A DNA stretch of 64,000 bases from WHSW01 sp963749365 (lineage in GTDB: Bacteria; Actinomycetota; Thermoleophilia; Solirubrobacterales; 70-9), in NCBI GenBank assembly GCA_963749365.1, contig CAVVME010000003.1:1605943-1669942 (forward strand), read 5' to 3'. Below are positions 16,240 through 24,427 of the stretch, in pieces. The notes beneath the pieces were generated by a model that saw only the letters and a program-made list of their open reading frames with translations, searched no databases and was not told the origin of the DNA. Numbering within the stretch: position 1 is the first letter of the stretch; the number at the start of each line of letters is the position of its first letter. The position numbers and the translations under genes are program-made.

Positions 16240-17094
16240 ATGGTCGATTCGGACCACCAGCCTCCGGCGGCGGCCGACTGGTTCGCCGCCTGCCGGCGTA
16301 TGGTCGCGGCGCAGCGCGAGCTCTACGCCGCGACGGTGGGGATCGAGGCCCGGACCAAGTACGACGGGATCGGTGAGGGCGGTGACCGCAGCCTGGTCAT
16401 CGATCGCGCCGCGGAGGAGATCGTCTTCGCCGAGCTCGAGGCCCTGCACGAGGCCGGAGCCGCGTTCACGGCGATCTCCGAGGAGCGGGGGGAGGTCGGA
16501 TTCGGTGACGCCACCACGACCCGGGTGGTCATCGATCCGATCGACGGCTCGCTGAACGCGCGCCGCACCCTGCCCTCGTTTGCGCTCAGCGTCGCCGTCG
16601 CCTCAGGGCCCTCGATGGCCGACGTCGAGCTCGCCTACGTATTCGACTTCGGCGCGGGGGAGGAGTTCACCGCCGAGCGCCATCGCGGGGCGACGCTCGA
16701 CGGCACCGAGCTGCAGGCGCGCGGACCCGGGTACGGACTCGAGCTGATCGGACTCGAGGGAACCAAGCCGCAGCGGATCCTGCCGCTGATCGAAGGGCTG
16801 GCGGGAAAGGCCTTCCGGGTTCGGGGGATCGGCTCGCTGGCACTGACGATCTGCTACGTCGGCGCCGGGCGCTTCGACGGGATGCTGAGCGGGCGCACGG
16901 CGCGATCGGTCGACGTCGCGGCCGCCCAGCTGATCGCCCGCGAGGCCGGTGCCTGCCTGAAGTTCGGCAGCCTGGCGCTCGAGCAGGCAGACCTCGGGCT
17001 CGACGCGCGCTACGACATCATCGCCGGACTCGACGAGGAGATGCTCGGGACCCTGCTCGAGATCCAGCGCGCGAGCCCCGCGGAACCCGATTGA
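16240..17094 (+). CDS. Inositol monophosphatase (SuhB/IMPase) family protein
   Basis: 284 residues from ATG 16240 (288 from ATG 16228). Mg-dependent sugar-phosphatase fold: EERGEVGFG supplies the first metal-binding Glu pair, VIDPIDGSLNARRTLPSFAL corresponds to the canonical DPLDGTTNF site, and SVDVAAAQLIAREAG to the WDxAA motif, but without its Trp. The second start is preferred because TAGCAT (16224-16229), 10 nt upstream of it, would otherwise overlap the start. The stop codon overlaps the next gene by 4 nt. Substrate (inositol-, histidinol- or fructose-bisphosphate) is uncertain. Confidence 0.85.
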   Translation: MVDSDHQPPAAADWFAACRRMVAAQRELYAATVGIEARTKYDGIGEGGDRSLVIDRAAEEIVFAELEALHEAGAAFTAISEERGEVGFGDATTTRVVIDPIDGSLNARRTLPSFALSVAVASGPSMADVELAYVFDFGAGEEFTAERHRGATLDGTELQARGPGYGLELIGLEGTKPQRILPLIEGLAGKAFRVRGIGSLALTICYVGAGRFDGMLSGRTARSVDVAAAQLIAREAGACLKFGSLALEQADLGLDARYDIIAGLDEEMLGTLLEIQRASPAEPD

Positions 17095-18173
17095 GCCCGG
17101 CGCCCGGATTGGTCGACTGGGCCCTGGCGGAGCGAACCGCCGAGACGATGATCGGCGGCATCGGCCCGATCGGTCGGCCGCCGGCCGGGCAAGCGGACGG
17201 CTACCGGGGCGACGAGGTGGCCGCGGCCTGCGTGGCGGCGATCGATGTCGCCGCCGACTACGCCGGCCTCGGCGCCGTCGCCGAGCCGCCCTCTGCCGAG
17301 CTGGTCGACCGTCCCGACTGGGCTCGGGTCGCGCTCGCCAGCCTGGCGGAGGCGGCGCGATCGATCGAGCAACGGCTGGCCGAAGAGCTGGGAAGCGCCG
17401 GCCCCCTGGCACCGGTCGCCCGGCGAGTGCTCGGCGCCGCCCTCGGGGCCGAGGCGGGGGCGGCGGTCGGCTACGCGGGTCGGCGGGTGCTGGGCCAGTA
17501 CGACTTGTCCCTGTTCGACCCCGAACGCCCCGCCCGGCTGCTCTTCGTCGGCGCCAACCTCGACTCGGCCAGGCGGTCGCTGGCGGCCGACCGCGAGCTT
17601 TTCCTCAGTTGGATCGCCCTGCACGAGACCACGCATGTCGTCCAGTTCGAGCGCGTTCGATGGCTCCCCGAGCACGTCCGCCAGTTGGCCGACGAGCTGA
17701 TCGAGTCCGCGAGCGCCGGACTGAGCCCGGACAGCCTCGGCGGGCTCATCCGCCGCCTGCTCCGAGATCCCCGCGAGCTGGTTCGCGCCCTCCTGCGCGG
17801 GGAGCTGGCGCGCTCGCTCGCCGATCCGGCGCAGCGCGCGATCTTCGACCGCCTGCAGGCGACGATGTCGGTGATCGAGGGCCACGCCGAGCATGTGATG
17901 GACGCCGCGGCGCCGGAGCGTCCCGGGCTCGTCGAGCTGCGCGAGCGCCTCGATCGGCGCCGAGCCGGACGGTCAGGCCTCGGTGAGGTGCTCGGCCGGC
18001 TGCTCGGCTTCGATCTGAAGTTGCGCCAGTACACGCTCGGCAAGGGGTTCTGCGACGGCGTCACCGAGCTCGGCGGCCCAGAGGCCCTGCGCCTCGTCTG
18101 GCGCTCCCCGGAGGACATGCCGACGCTGATCGAGCTCGAGCGGCCGCGGCTCTGGCTCGAACGCGTGGCGTAA
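17091..18173 (+). CDS. Zinc-dependent metalloprotease, F420-associated zincin family (DUF2342)
   Basis: 360 residues starting with TTG, overlapping the upstream stop by TTGA. The zincin signature HETTHVVQFERVRWLPEHV (about residues 179-197) is HExxH, followed further on by VIEGHAEHVMDAA with another conserved His/Glu. This is the actinobacterial family often annotated as 'coenzyme F420 biosynthesis associated'. The proteolytic substrate is unknown. It is co-transcribed with the inositol-phosphatase-like gene, and no cofactor F420 genes are present here. The C-terminal FCDGVTELGGPEALRLVW region is typical of the family. Confidence 0.88.
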   Translation: MSPAPGLVDWALAERTAETMIGGIGPIGRPPAGQADGYRGDEVAAACVAAIDVAADYAGLGAVAEPPSAELVDRPDWARVALASLAEAARSIEQRLAEELGSAGPLAPVARRVLGAALGAEAGAAVGYAGRRVLGQYDLSLFDPERPARLLFVGANLDSARRSLAADRELFLSWIALHETTHVVQFERVRWLPEHVRQLADELIESASAGLSPDSLGGLIRRLLRDPRELVRALLRGELARSLADPAQRAIFDRLQATMSVIEGHAEHVMDAAAPERPGLVELRERLDRRRAGRSGLGEVLGRLLGFDLKLRQYTLGKGFCDGVTELGGPEALRLVWRSPEDMPTLIELERPRLWLERVA

Positions 18174-18283
18174 CCAAGGCCGGCGACGGTGTACAAACAC
18201 CTGTTCGGGTACTTTGCTATCCTGAACATACTTAGTAGTAAGGAAGTTAGAGAGACAAAGCGACACCCCAAGGGGGCACCAAG

Positions 18284-18751
18284 ATGACGACCACCGCCGC
18301 CAACAACAAGACCACAGCCAGGTCCAAGACCACCGCGACCCGCACCGCGCAGACCGAGACCGGGCCCGTCCAGGTCGTTCGGCAGAGCGTCGAGCGGGCG
18401 CTCGACGTCCCCGTCGGCGCCGCCCTGCTGGCTCGGGAGCGCGTCACCGACGCGCTCGAGCCGTGGACCAGCACCAGCGGTCGCGAGCGCGAGCTGAAGA
18501 GCCTTCGCACGCAGGTCACGCGCGAGCTCAACAAGTCCGAGCGCCGCGGCGGCCAGGCGCGTCGCAAGGCCACCCAGCGCGCCCGCTCCACCCGCACCCG
18601 GGTCGAGCGTGAGCTGAAGGCCCGCCGGCGCGAGGTCGAGCGGACCGTGAAGCAGAACCGGACCAAGGTCACGAGGACCGTGAAGCAGAACCGCGGCAAG
18701 GCCGAGGACGCCCTGTCGAAGGCCCAGGACCGGGTCTCCGAGCTGGTCTGA
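18284..18751 (+). CDS. Lys/Arg-rich helical protein of unknown function
   Basis: 155 residues, not recognised. A Thr/Lys/Ala-rich N-terminal tail (1-30) is followed by a short region (VERALDVPVGAALLARERVT) and then a long, highly basic, predicted alpha-helical C-terminus with internal repetition (ERTVKQNRTKV, then TRTVKQNRGKA). Composition resembles histone-like or heparin-binding-hemagglutinin-like proteins of actinobacteria, so DNA or surface-polyanion binding is a guess. It has a real leader: AAGGGGG precedes the ATG by 7 nt, and its 110-bp upstream region is unusually AT-rich. Hairpins follow it. It is likely to be well expressed. Confidence 0.75.
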   Translation: MTTTAANNKTTARSKTTATRTAQTETGPVQVVRQSVERALDVPVGAALLARERVTDALEPWTSTSGRERELKSLRTQVTRELNKSERRGGQARRKATQRARSTRTRVERELKARRREVERTVKQNRTKVTRTVKQNRGKAEDALSKAQDRVSELV

Positions 18752-18763
18752 CCGGCACTTAGC

Positions 18764-18793
18764 CCGGGACGCCGCGAGAGGTCGGCATCCCGG
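18764..18793 (+). terminator. Hairpin after the Lys/Arg-rich gene
   Basis: CCGGGACGCC (18764-18773) pairs with GGCATCCCGG (18784-18793) with one mismatch and a 10-nt loop, 12 nt after the stop codon. No U-run follows, so it may be a stabiliser rather than a terminator. Confidence 0.4.
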
Positions 18794-18843
18794 AGAAGCT
18801 GCTCGCGGAGATATCCGCCGGGCAGAACAGCACCTCTCCTCCA

Positions 18844-18870
18844 GATCGACCGGCCTTGCGCCGGTCGATC
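18844..18870 (+). terminator. Probable rho-independent terminator
   Basis: GATCGACCGGC (18844-18854) and GCCGGTCGATC (18860-18870) form a perfect 11-bp stem with a 5-nt loop, followed by GCTGTTT. A near-copy of its second half follows immediately. Confidence 0.6.
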
Positions 18871-18914
18871 GCTGTTTGGGGGACCGGCCTTGCGCCGCGG
18901 TCGATCGCTTTTCG
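18849..18914 (+). repeat. Tandem duplication of part of the terminator
   Basis: GACCGGCCTTGCGCC followed by GGTCGATCGCT, starting at about 18848, recurs starting at 18882 as GACCGGCCTTGCGCC followed by GCGGTCGATCGCT, ending in a TTTT run. The second copy can form only a weaker hairpin. It lies between the terminator and mrp. Confidence 0.6.
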
Positions 18915-18938
18915 AGGGTGCTCTGCCAGAATGAAACG

Positions 18939-20102
18939 ATGAAGCTCCCGAGCACCGAGCAGGTGAATGAGGCGCTGCGCGCCGTGATCGACCCCGAGCT
19001 ACGCCGCTCGATCGTCGACCTCGGCATGGTCCGCTCGATCGAGGTCCGCGAGAGCGGCAAGGTCGAGGTGGTCGTTTCGCTGACCACGCCCGGCTGCCCG
19101 ATCCGCTCGCACTTCCAGCAGGCCGTGGCCACGAACGTCGCTGCGCTCGAGGGGGTGACCGAGGTCGGGGTCGGCTTCGACGTGCTCACCGATGACGAGA
19201 AGGGACGCCTCCAGGAGGCGCTCGGGCGCCCGGGGGGTTTGCCCGAAGGAGCGCTCGCCCAGGTCAAGAACGTGATCTGCGTCGCCTCCGGCAAGGGCGG
19301 GGTCGGCAAGTCGACGATGACCGTCAACCTCGCGGCGGCGTTGCAGGCAGAGGGACAGAGCAGCGGCGCCCTCGACTGCGACGTGTACGGGTACTCGATC
19401 CCGCGCATGCTCGGCATCGACGAGCGCCCCGACGTCAACGCCGAGCGGAAGATCATCCCGCCGCTCGGGCCGGCCGGGATCAAGGTGATGTCGATCGGCT
19501 TCTTCCTCGAGCGCAACGCCGCCGTGGTCTGGCGCGGGCCGATGCTGCACAAGGCGATCCAGCAGTTCCTCGAGGACGTCGCCTGGGAGGACGTCGACTA
19601 CCTGCTGCTCGACCTTCCGCCCGGGACAGGCGACGTCTCGATGACCCTCGCCCAGCTGCTGCCGCAGGCGCGCGTGGTCGTCGTCACGACGCCGCAGCCG
19701 GCCGCTCAGTCGGTTGCCCGCCGCGCCGCTGACATGGCGGCCAAGGTCGACCTCGAGCTGCTCGGGGTGATCGAGAACATGTCCGGCTTCACGACCCCCG
19801 ACGGCCAGCGCTTCACGATCTTCGGGGAGGGCGGTGGGCAGCTGCTCGCCGACGAGCTCGACGTGCCACTGCTCGGCAAGGTGCCGCTGGCGGAGGAGCT
19901 GCGAGAGCACTCCGACACCGGGGTCCCGCTGGTCCTCGACCAGCCCGACCATCCCGCCTCCCAGGCGATCCGCGCCGCGGCGCACGGGATCATCGCCGCG
20001 ACGCCCCAGGAGCTGCCCGTGATGCAGGCCGAATCGCCAGCCGCGCCCGCTCCCGCGCCGGTCGGAGGCACCGAGCTCCCGGTCGTCCAGGTCCAGAGCT
20101 AG
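18939..20102 (+). CDS. mrp: Mrp/NBP35-family Fe-S carrier ATPase
   Basis: 387 residues. The N-terminal MIP18/DUF59 domain (VNEALRAVIDPELRRSIVDL) is followed by the ParA-like ATPase with the deviant Walker A GKGGVGKSTMTVNLAAALQ (about residues 115-130), VYGYSIPRMLG, DLPPGTGDVSMTLAQL and VIENMSGF. Mrp/ApbC proteins bind and transfer Fe-S clusters in the cytosol. ATG 18939 gives the conserved N-terminus; CAGAAT 6 nt upstream may be its -10 box. The C-terminal tail is a Pro/Ala-rich extension (ESPAAPAPAPVGG). The usual CxxC cluster motif is not obvious in this protein. Confidence 0.93.
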   Translation: MKLPSTEQVNEALRAVIDPELRRSIVDLGMVRSIEVRESGKVEVVVSLTTPGCPIRSHFQQAVATNVAALEGVTEVGVGFDVLTDDEKGRLQEALGRPGGLPEGALAQVKNVICVASGKGGVGKSTMTVNLAAALQAEGQSSGALDCDVYGYSIPRMLGIDERPDVNAERKIIPPLGPAGIKVMSIGFFLERNAAVVWRGPMLHKAIQQFLEDVAWEDVDYLLLDLPPGTGDVSMTLAQLLPQARVVVVTTPQPAAQSVARRAADMAAKVDLELLGVIENMSGFTTPDGQRFTIFGEGGGQLLADELDVPLLGKVPLAEELREHSDTGVPLVLDQPDHPASQAIRAAAHGIIAATPQELPVMQAESPAAPAPAPVGGTELPVVQVQS

Positions 20103-20107
20103 GGCCG

Positions 20108-20932
20108 CTGGACCCGCGCCTCGAGATCAATCGCTCGTGGTGGGACGAGCGTGTGCCGCTCCACGTCGCGAGCGATTTCTACGACGTCGAGCGCTTCCGC
20201 GCCGGGAGCTCGACGCTGCGCCCGTTCGAGCTCGAGCAGGTCGGCGACGTGGCCGGCAAGCGACTCGTCCACCTGCAGTGCCACTTCGGGCTCGACACGC
20301 TCTCCTGGGCCCGCCGCGGCGCCTCGGTGGTCGGGCTCGACTTCTCCGCGCCCGCAGTCGAGGCCGCCAACGAGCTCGCCTCCGAGACCGCGCTCGACGC
20401 GCGCTTCATCGAGGCCGACGTCTATAACGCCGTCGCGGCGCTCGGCGGCGAGCGGTTCGACGTCGTCTATACGGGCCTCGGAGCGCTCAACTGGCTTCCC
20501 GACCTCCCGCGCTGGGCCCGGTTGGTCAGCGAGCTGCTCGTGCCCGGCGGCTTTCTCTACCTGAGCGAGTTCCATCCCCTGACCTGGGTCTTCTCCGACC
20601 GCGGGCTCGAGATCGAGTACGACTACTTCCATGCGCCCGAGGGCGTCTCCTTCGACGACGACGAGCAGGGCAGCTACGCGGACCTCGACGCTGCGACCGA
20701 GCACAACGCGACGATCGAGTGGGCTCACACGCTCGCCGACATAGTCAATTCGGTGCTCGGCTGCGGCCTACGGCTCGAGCTGCTCTCCGAGCACGAGTAC
20801 ACCCTCTTCCCGCGCTTCTCGCACCTGACTGAGGACCGCGATGCGCTCGGCGCCGGGGTCGTCTACCGCCAGCCGCCCGGCCGGCCCCGGCTGCCGCTGA
20901 TGTTCTCGCTCAGAGCCCGTCGCGAGAGCTAG
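20108..20932 (+). CDS. Class I SAM-dependent methyltransferase
   Basis: About 274 residues from CTG 20108 (259 from GTG 20153). Motif I is LVHLQCHFGLDTLSWARRG with VVGLDFSAPAVEAAN, and the post-motif is DVVYTGLGALNWLPDL; then LVPGGFLYLSEFHPLTWVF. The segment LEINRSWWDERVPLHVASDF, upstream of the first conventional start (GTG 20153), matches the conserved N-terminus of this family, so translation probably begins before 20153. No ATG, GTG or TTG is available there; CTG 20108, 5 nt after the mrp stop, is the best candidate. The substrate is unknown. It overlaps the convergent ferredoxin gene by 4 nt. Confidence 0.85.
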   Translation: MDPRLEINRSWWDERVPLHVASDFYDVERFRAGSSTLRPFELEQVGDVAGKRLVHLQCHFGLDTLSWARRGASVVGLDFSAPAVEAANELASETALDARFIEADVYNAVAALGGERFDVVYTGLGALNWLPDLPRWARLVSELLVPGGFLYLSEFHPLTWVFSDRGLEIEYDYFHAPEGVSFDDDEQGSYADLDAATEHNATIEWAHTLADIVNSVLGCGLRLELLSEHEYTLFPRFSHLTEDRDALGAGVVYRQPPGRPRLPLMFSLRARRES

Positions 20933-21192
20933 CTGCCGGCGTAGTACTCGGCGTTGATCGCCGTGTACTTCGCCCACTCGCCAGGGAGCTGGTCCTCGGC
21001 GAAACAGGCGTCGACCGGGCACGCCTCGACGCAGGCGTCGCAGTCGATGCACTCGTCCGGGTCGATGTAGAGCTGCTCGACGTCGTCGTAGCCGGGCTCG
21101 TCGGGGGTCGGGTGGATGCAGTCGACCGGGCAGACTTCGACGCACGAGTTGTCCTTCTGACCGATGCAGGGCTCGGCGATCACGTAGGCCAA
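20929..21192 (-). CDS. fdxA: Seven-iron (3Fe-4S/4Fe-4S) ferredoxin
   Basis: 87 residues. First cluster motif: Cys-x7-Cys-x3-CysPro (PCIGQKDNSCVEVCPVDCI), the seven-iron pattern; second: CIDCDACVEACPVDAC, a full 4Fe-4S set. Low-potential electron carrier of the actinobacterial FdxA type. TTG start at 21192, giving AYVIAEPC as the mature N-terminus, with AGGGA about 10 nt upstream. The 5' untranslated region contains a 28-bp perfect palindrome (21237-21264), just downstream of the TAAAAT -10 candidate (21278-21273). Confidence 0.93.
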   Translation of the reverse strand: MAYVIAEPCIGQKDNSCVEVCPVDCIHPTPDEPGYDDVEQLYIDPDECIDCDACVEACPVDACFAEDQLPGEWAKYTAINAEYYAGS

Positions 21193-21236
21193 GTCTCTGG
21201 ATCCCTTTCTGTCTCGTCTGCCGTCGGGCTCTGATG

Positions 21237-21264
21237 CGCTCACCGGGTCCGGACCCGGTGAGCG
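21237..21264. promoter_or_regulatory. 28-bp perfect palindrome in the ferredoxin leader
   Basis: CGCTCACCGGGTCC is followed immediately by its exact reverse complement. It lies between the divergent ferredoxin and NAD-binding-protein genes. Given a minus-strand -10 TAAAAT at 21278-21273, it would be at the extreme 5' end of the ferredoxin mRNA. It may be a regulator site or an mRNA-stabilising hairpin. Confidence 0.7.
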
Positions 21265-21289
21265 AAGCAAGCATTTTAGAGTTCGCTGC

Positions 21290-22174
21290 GTGATCTTGGT
21301 TACTGGAGCGACGGGGACCGTCGGCCGCGAGCTGCTGCCGCAGCTGCTCGAGCGGGGTGAGGAGGTCCGGGTGCTGGTCCGCGACCCGCGGCGCCTGGGA
21401 CGTCTCCGGGTCGAGGTCCGGATCGTGCTCGGCGACCTCGCCGACCTCGCCGACCCGCGGGTGATCCGCGGCGCCTTGCGCGGGGTGGGCACCGTGATCC
21501 ACCTCGCCGCGGCGATCCGCGATCAGCCACACGCCCGAGTCGAGGAGCTCAACGGCCTCGCCACCGCGCGCCTGCTCCGCGGCGCCGAGGCGAGCGGCCT
21601 CGACCGCTTCGTCTTCTTCTCGGCGATCGGGGCGACCCCGATCCAGCGCACCCGCTTCTTTCGCGCCAAGGCGCTCGCCGAGAGCGCGGTGCGCCGGTCC
21701 GAGCTGACGACGACCGTGTTCGCGCCCTCGATCGTCTACGCAAGCGGCGATCCGTGGGTGAGGACGATGCGCCGACTGGCGTTGCTGCCGGCCCTGCCGA
21801 TCTCCGGCGCCGGGCGCTCGGCCTACGAGCCGATCTGGGCGCGCGACGTGGCCCGCTGCGTGCTCGCCGACCTCGACCGTGGCGACGGCGACCGCCGCCA
21901 TGAGCTGGCCGGGCCCGAACGGCTGACCTACGACCAGATGGCGCGCCTGATCGCGCGCGCAGACGGTCGCGAACGGGCGCTCGTCCACGTTCCGCTCGGT
22001 CTCGTCCACTATGGGCTCACCGGCTTGCGCAGGCTTGTCGGCGATGCCGTCTTCGCAACCTGGGAGGAGGCGGAGCTGATGGAGGTGCCGATGGTCAGCG
22101 AGCGCGGCGCCGGCGACGCCCGCGCGCTCGGGGTCGAGCCGCTGGCGATGGGGGCCGTGCTCGCGGCGGGCTGA
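21290..22174 (+). CDS. NAD(P)-binding NmrA/NDUFA9-like protein
   Basis: 294 residues with an N-terminal atypical SDR Rossmann fold: VTGATGTVGRELLPQLLERG, then VLVRDPRRLGRLR and VIHLAAAIRD. The later segment FVFFSAIGATPIQRTRFFRAKALAE and the C-terminal half resemble complex-I NDUFA9-like and NmrA-like sensors, which often bind rather than turn over the nucleotide. GTG start at 21290, 7 nt after TAGAGT (21277-21282), so leaderless. That hexamer overlaps the divergent ferredoxin -10. Cellular role unknown. Confidence 0.85.
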   Translation: MILVTGATGTVGRELLPQLLERGEEVRVLVRDPRRLGRLRVEVRIVLGDLADLADPRVIRGALRGVGTVIHLAAAIRDQPHARVEELNGLATARLLRGAEASGLDRFVFFSAIGATPIQRTRFFRAKALAESAVRRSELTTTVFAPSIVYASGDPWVRTMRRLALLPALPISGAGRSAYEPIWARDVARCVLADLDRGDGDRRHELAGPERLTYDQMARLIARADGRERALVHVPLGLVHYGLTGLRRLVGDAVFATWEEAELMEVPMVSERGAGDARALGVEPLAMGAVLAAG

Positions 22175-22209
22175 GCTCCCGACACCGTGGGGGGCGCGTC
22201 TGAAACGCA

Positions 22210-22240
22210 AAGAGGCCCGGGCGCGCTGCCCGGGCCTCTT
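22210..22240 (-). terminator. Rho-independent terminator of groES-groEL
   Basis: AAGAGGCCCGGGC (22210-22222) and GCCCGGGCCTCTT (22228-22240) form a perfect 13-bp stem with a 5-nt loop. On the minus strand it is followed by TTTGCGTTT. It is about 40 nt past the groEL stop and may also stop the convergent gene ending at 22174. Confidence 0.85.
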
Positions 22241-22282
22241 GAAGCTGGCCCCCTCGAAGGGAGCCGGTCGCCGAGGCGACGC

Positions 22283-23917
22283 CTACATCATCCCGCCCAT
22301 GTCGGGCATCCCGCCGCCACCGGGCATCCCGGCGCCGTCCTTCTCCGGCGGCTCGGCGACGATCGCCTCCGTCGTCAGGATGTTCTTGGCGATCGAGGCT
22401 GCGTTCTGCAGCGCCGAGCGGGTGACCATCGTCGGGTCGATGACGCCGGCCTTGACCAGGTCCCCGTAGTCGCCCGTGTCCGCGTCCAGGCCCTCGCCCG
22501 GCTTCAGCCCGCGGATCTTCTCGACCACGACCGAGCCCTCGAGTCCCGAGTTCTCGGCGATCTGCCGGATCGGCTCCTCGAGCGAGCGGCGGATGATCTC
22601 CGCGCCCGTCGCTTCGTCGCTCTCGAGCCCGTCGGGCTTGATCGCGTCCTGGGCGTTGAGCAGCGCGACGCCGCCGCCGGGCACGATGCCCTCCTCGAGC
22701 GCCGCCCGAGTCGCCTGCAGGGCGTCCTCGACGCGGTGCTTCCTCTCCTTCATCTCGGTCTCGGTGGCGGCGCCGACCTTGACCACGGCGACACCGCCCG
22801 CGAGCTTCGCCAGGCGCTCCTGGAGCTTCTCGCGATCGAAATCGGAGTCGGTGTTGTCGATCTCGGAGCGGATCTGGTTGATCCGGCCCTCGATGTCGGA
22901 CTTCTCGCCGGCACCGTCGATGATCGTCGTCGTGTCCTTGGAGACGACGACGCGCCGAGCGTGGCCAAGCTGCGAGACCTGCGTGTTCTCGAGCTTCAGG
23001 CCCATCTCCTCGGTGATCACCTCGCCGCCGCTGAGGATCGCGATGTCCTCGAGCATCCGCTTGCGGCGGTCGCCGAACCCGGGCGCCTTGACCGCGACGC
23101 CGGTGAAGGTGCCGCGGAGCTTGTTGACGACCAGCGTCGCGAGGCTCTCGCCCTCGACGTCCTCGGCGACGATCACGAGCGGCTTGCCCGCCTGCATCAC
23201 CTGCTCGAGCACCGGCAGCATGTCGCGCACCGAGCCGATCTTCTGATTTGCGATCAGGATGTACGGGTCCTCGAGAACCGCCTCCATGCGCTCCTGATCG
23301 GTGACCATGTACGGCGAGATGTAGCCCTTGTCGAACTGCATCCCCTCGGTGAACTCGAGCTCCATGCCGAAGGTCTGGCCCTCCTCGACGTTGACGACGC
23401 CGTCCTTGCCGACCTTTTCGATCGCGTCAGCGATCACGTTGCCGATCTCCTCATCGGCCGCCGAGATCGCGGCGACGCGGGCGATCTGGTCCTTGCCACC
23501 GACCTCCTTCGACTGCTTGTCGCGCAGGTCGTCGACGACCTGGTCGACGGCCGCCTCGATCCCGCGCCGAAGAGCCAGGGGGTTGGCGCCCGCGGCGACG
23601 TTCTTGAGCCCGTGGCGGACGATCGTCTGGGCGAGCAGGGTCGCCGTCGTCGTCCCGTCACCGGCAACGTCGTTGGTCGCCGTGGCGACCTCGCGGACGA
23701 GCTGGGCACCTTGGTTCTCGAATACGTCCTCGATCTCGATCTCGCGCGCGATCGTGACCCCGTCGTTGGTGATCGTCGGCGCGCCGAACTTCTTGTCGAG
23801 GACCACGTAGCGGCCCTTCGGGCCGAGCGTGACCTTGACCGCGTTGGCGACCGCGTCGACGCCGTTTTGCAGCGCCGTGCGTGCCTCCGCGTCGTACTTG
23901 AGCTCCTTGTGAGCCAT
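22283..23917 (-). CDS. groL: Chaperonin GroEL (60 kDa)
   Basis: 544 residues. Starts MAHKELKYDAEARTALQNGV; the nucleotide site includes LGPKGRYVVLDKKFG and GDGTTTATLLAQ; the C-terminus is the Gly/Met-rich tail GGGMPDMGGMM typical of folding-active GroEL. Cytosolic double-ring ATP-dependent chaperonin working with GroES. It lies 37 nt downstream of groES in one operon, with AGGAAG upstream of its ATG, under CIRCE control. It ends before a strong terminator. Confidence 0.98.
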   Translation of the reverse strand: MAHKELKYDAEARTALQNGVDAVANAVKVTLGPKGRYVVLDKKFGAPTITNDGVTIAREIEIEDVFENQGAQLVREVATATNDVAGDGTTTATLLAQTIVRHGLKNVAAGANPLALRRGIEAAVDQVVDDLRDKQSKEVGGKDQIARVAAISAADEEIGNVIADAIEKVGKDGVVNVEEGQTFGMELEFTEGMQFDKGYISPYMVTDQERMEAVLEDPYILIANQKIGSVRDMLPVLEQVMQAGKPLVIVAEDVEGESLATLVVNKLRGTFTGVAVKAPGFGDRRKRMLEDIAILSGGEVITEEMGLKLENTQVSQLGHARRVVVSKDTTTIIDGAGEKSDIEGRINQIRSEIDNTDSDFDREKLQERLAKLAGGVAVVKVGAATETEMKERKHRVEDALQATRAALEEGIVPGGGVALLNAQDAIKPDGLESDEATGAEIIRRSLEEPIRQIAENSGLEGSVVVEKIRGLKPGEGLDADTGDYGDLVKAGVIDPTMVTRSALQNAASIAKNILTTEAIVAEPPEKDGAGMPGGGGMPDMGGMM

Positions 23918-23954
23918 CTTCTCTGCTTCCTTTCGGTAGGTCTAAGTCGGTTGG

Positions 23955-24245
23955 TCAGACGACCTTCGCGAGGACGTCGGACTCGCGCAGCACGAGCAGG
24001 TCATCGCCGTCGACCTTGACCTCGGTGCCGCCGTACTTGCTGTAGAGGACCTCGTCGCCCTCGGCGACGTCGAGCGGGATCCGCTTCTCGCCGTCCTCGT
24101 CCCAGGCGCCGTCGCCGACGGCGACGACCGTGCCCTTCTGGGGCTTCTCCTTGGCGGTGTCGGGGAGGACGATGCCGCTCGCGGTCGTCTCCTCCTCCTC
24201 GATCGCCTTGACGATCAGGCGATCGCCAAGCGGCTTCAGATTCAT
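23955..24245 (-). CDS. groS: Co-chaperonin GroES (10 kDa)
   Basis: 96 residues. MNLKPLGDRLIVKAIEEEET with the mobile loop TTASGIVLPDTAKEKPQ, and the conserved VLYSKYGGTEVKVDGDDLLVL near the end. It caps the GroEL ring. First gene of the operon. The ATG is preceded by GGAGGT, and the leader carries a CIRCE element near the transcription start. Confidence 0.98.
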   Translation of the reverse strand: MNLKPLGDRLIVKAIEEEETTASGIVLPDTAKEKPQKGTVVAVGDGAWDEDGEKRIPLDVAEGDEVLYSKYGGTEVKVDGDDLLVLRESDVLAKVV

Positions 24246-24304
24246 TCGCTGTTACCTCCGTAAGTTTGCGTGGTTCGCGCTTCTACAAGTCTGGGCGCCT
24301 CTTT

Positions 24305-24331
24305 TTGGCACTCTACAGATAGGAGTGCCAA
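24305..24331. promoter_or_regulatory. CIRCE element (HrcA operator)
   Basis: TTGGCACTC (24305-24313), 9-nt spacer, GAGTGCCAA (24323-24331): a perfect 9-bp inverted repeat matching the CIRCE consensus TTAGCACTC-N9-GAGTGCTAA except for one symmetrical change. It sits right at the predicted start of the groES transcript and predicts an HrcA repressor elsewhere in the genome. Confidence 0.95.
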
Positions 24332-24341
24332 GACGTCTGCC

Positions 24342-24370
24342 AGTCTAGCGGCACGGCTGCGAGACGTCAA
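24342..24370 (-). promoter_or_regulatory. Housekeeping sigma promoter of groES-groEL
   Basis: On the minus strand TTGACG (24370-24365), a 17-nt spacer and TAGACT (24347-24342) form a near-consensus primary-sigma promoter. The predicted start falls at about 24335, next to CIRCE. Confidence 0.85.
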
Positions 24371-24427
24371 CGGATCTCAGTCGATGAGACTCAGATCGGC
24401 CCGCCCCCGGAGCGCGCGGCAGGGGCG

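Noticed and set aside
14219..16555. 778-residue open frame antisense to the helicase-nuclease gene
   Set aside because: Low-complexity composition and no motifs, while the opposite strand has all SF1 helicase and nuclease motifs.
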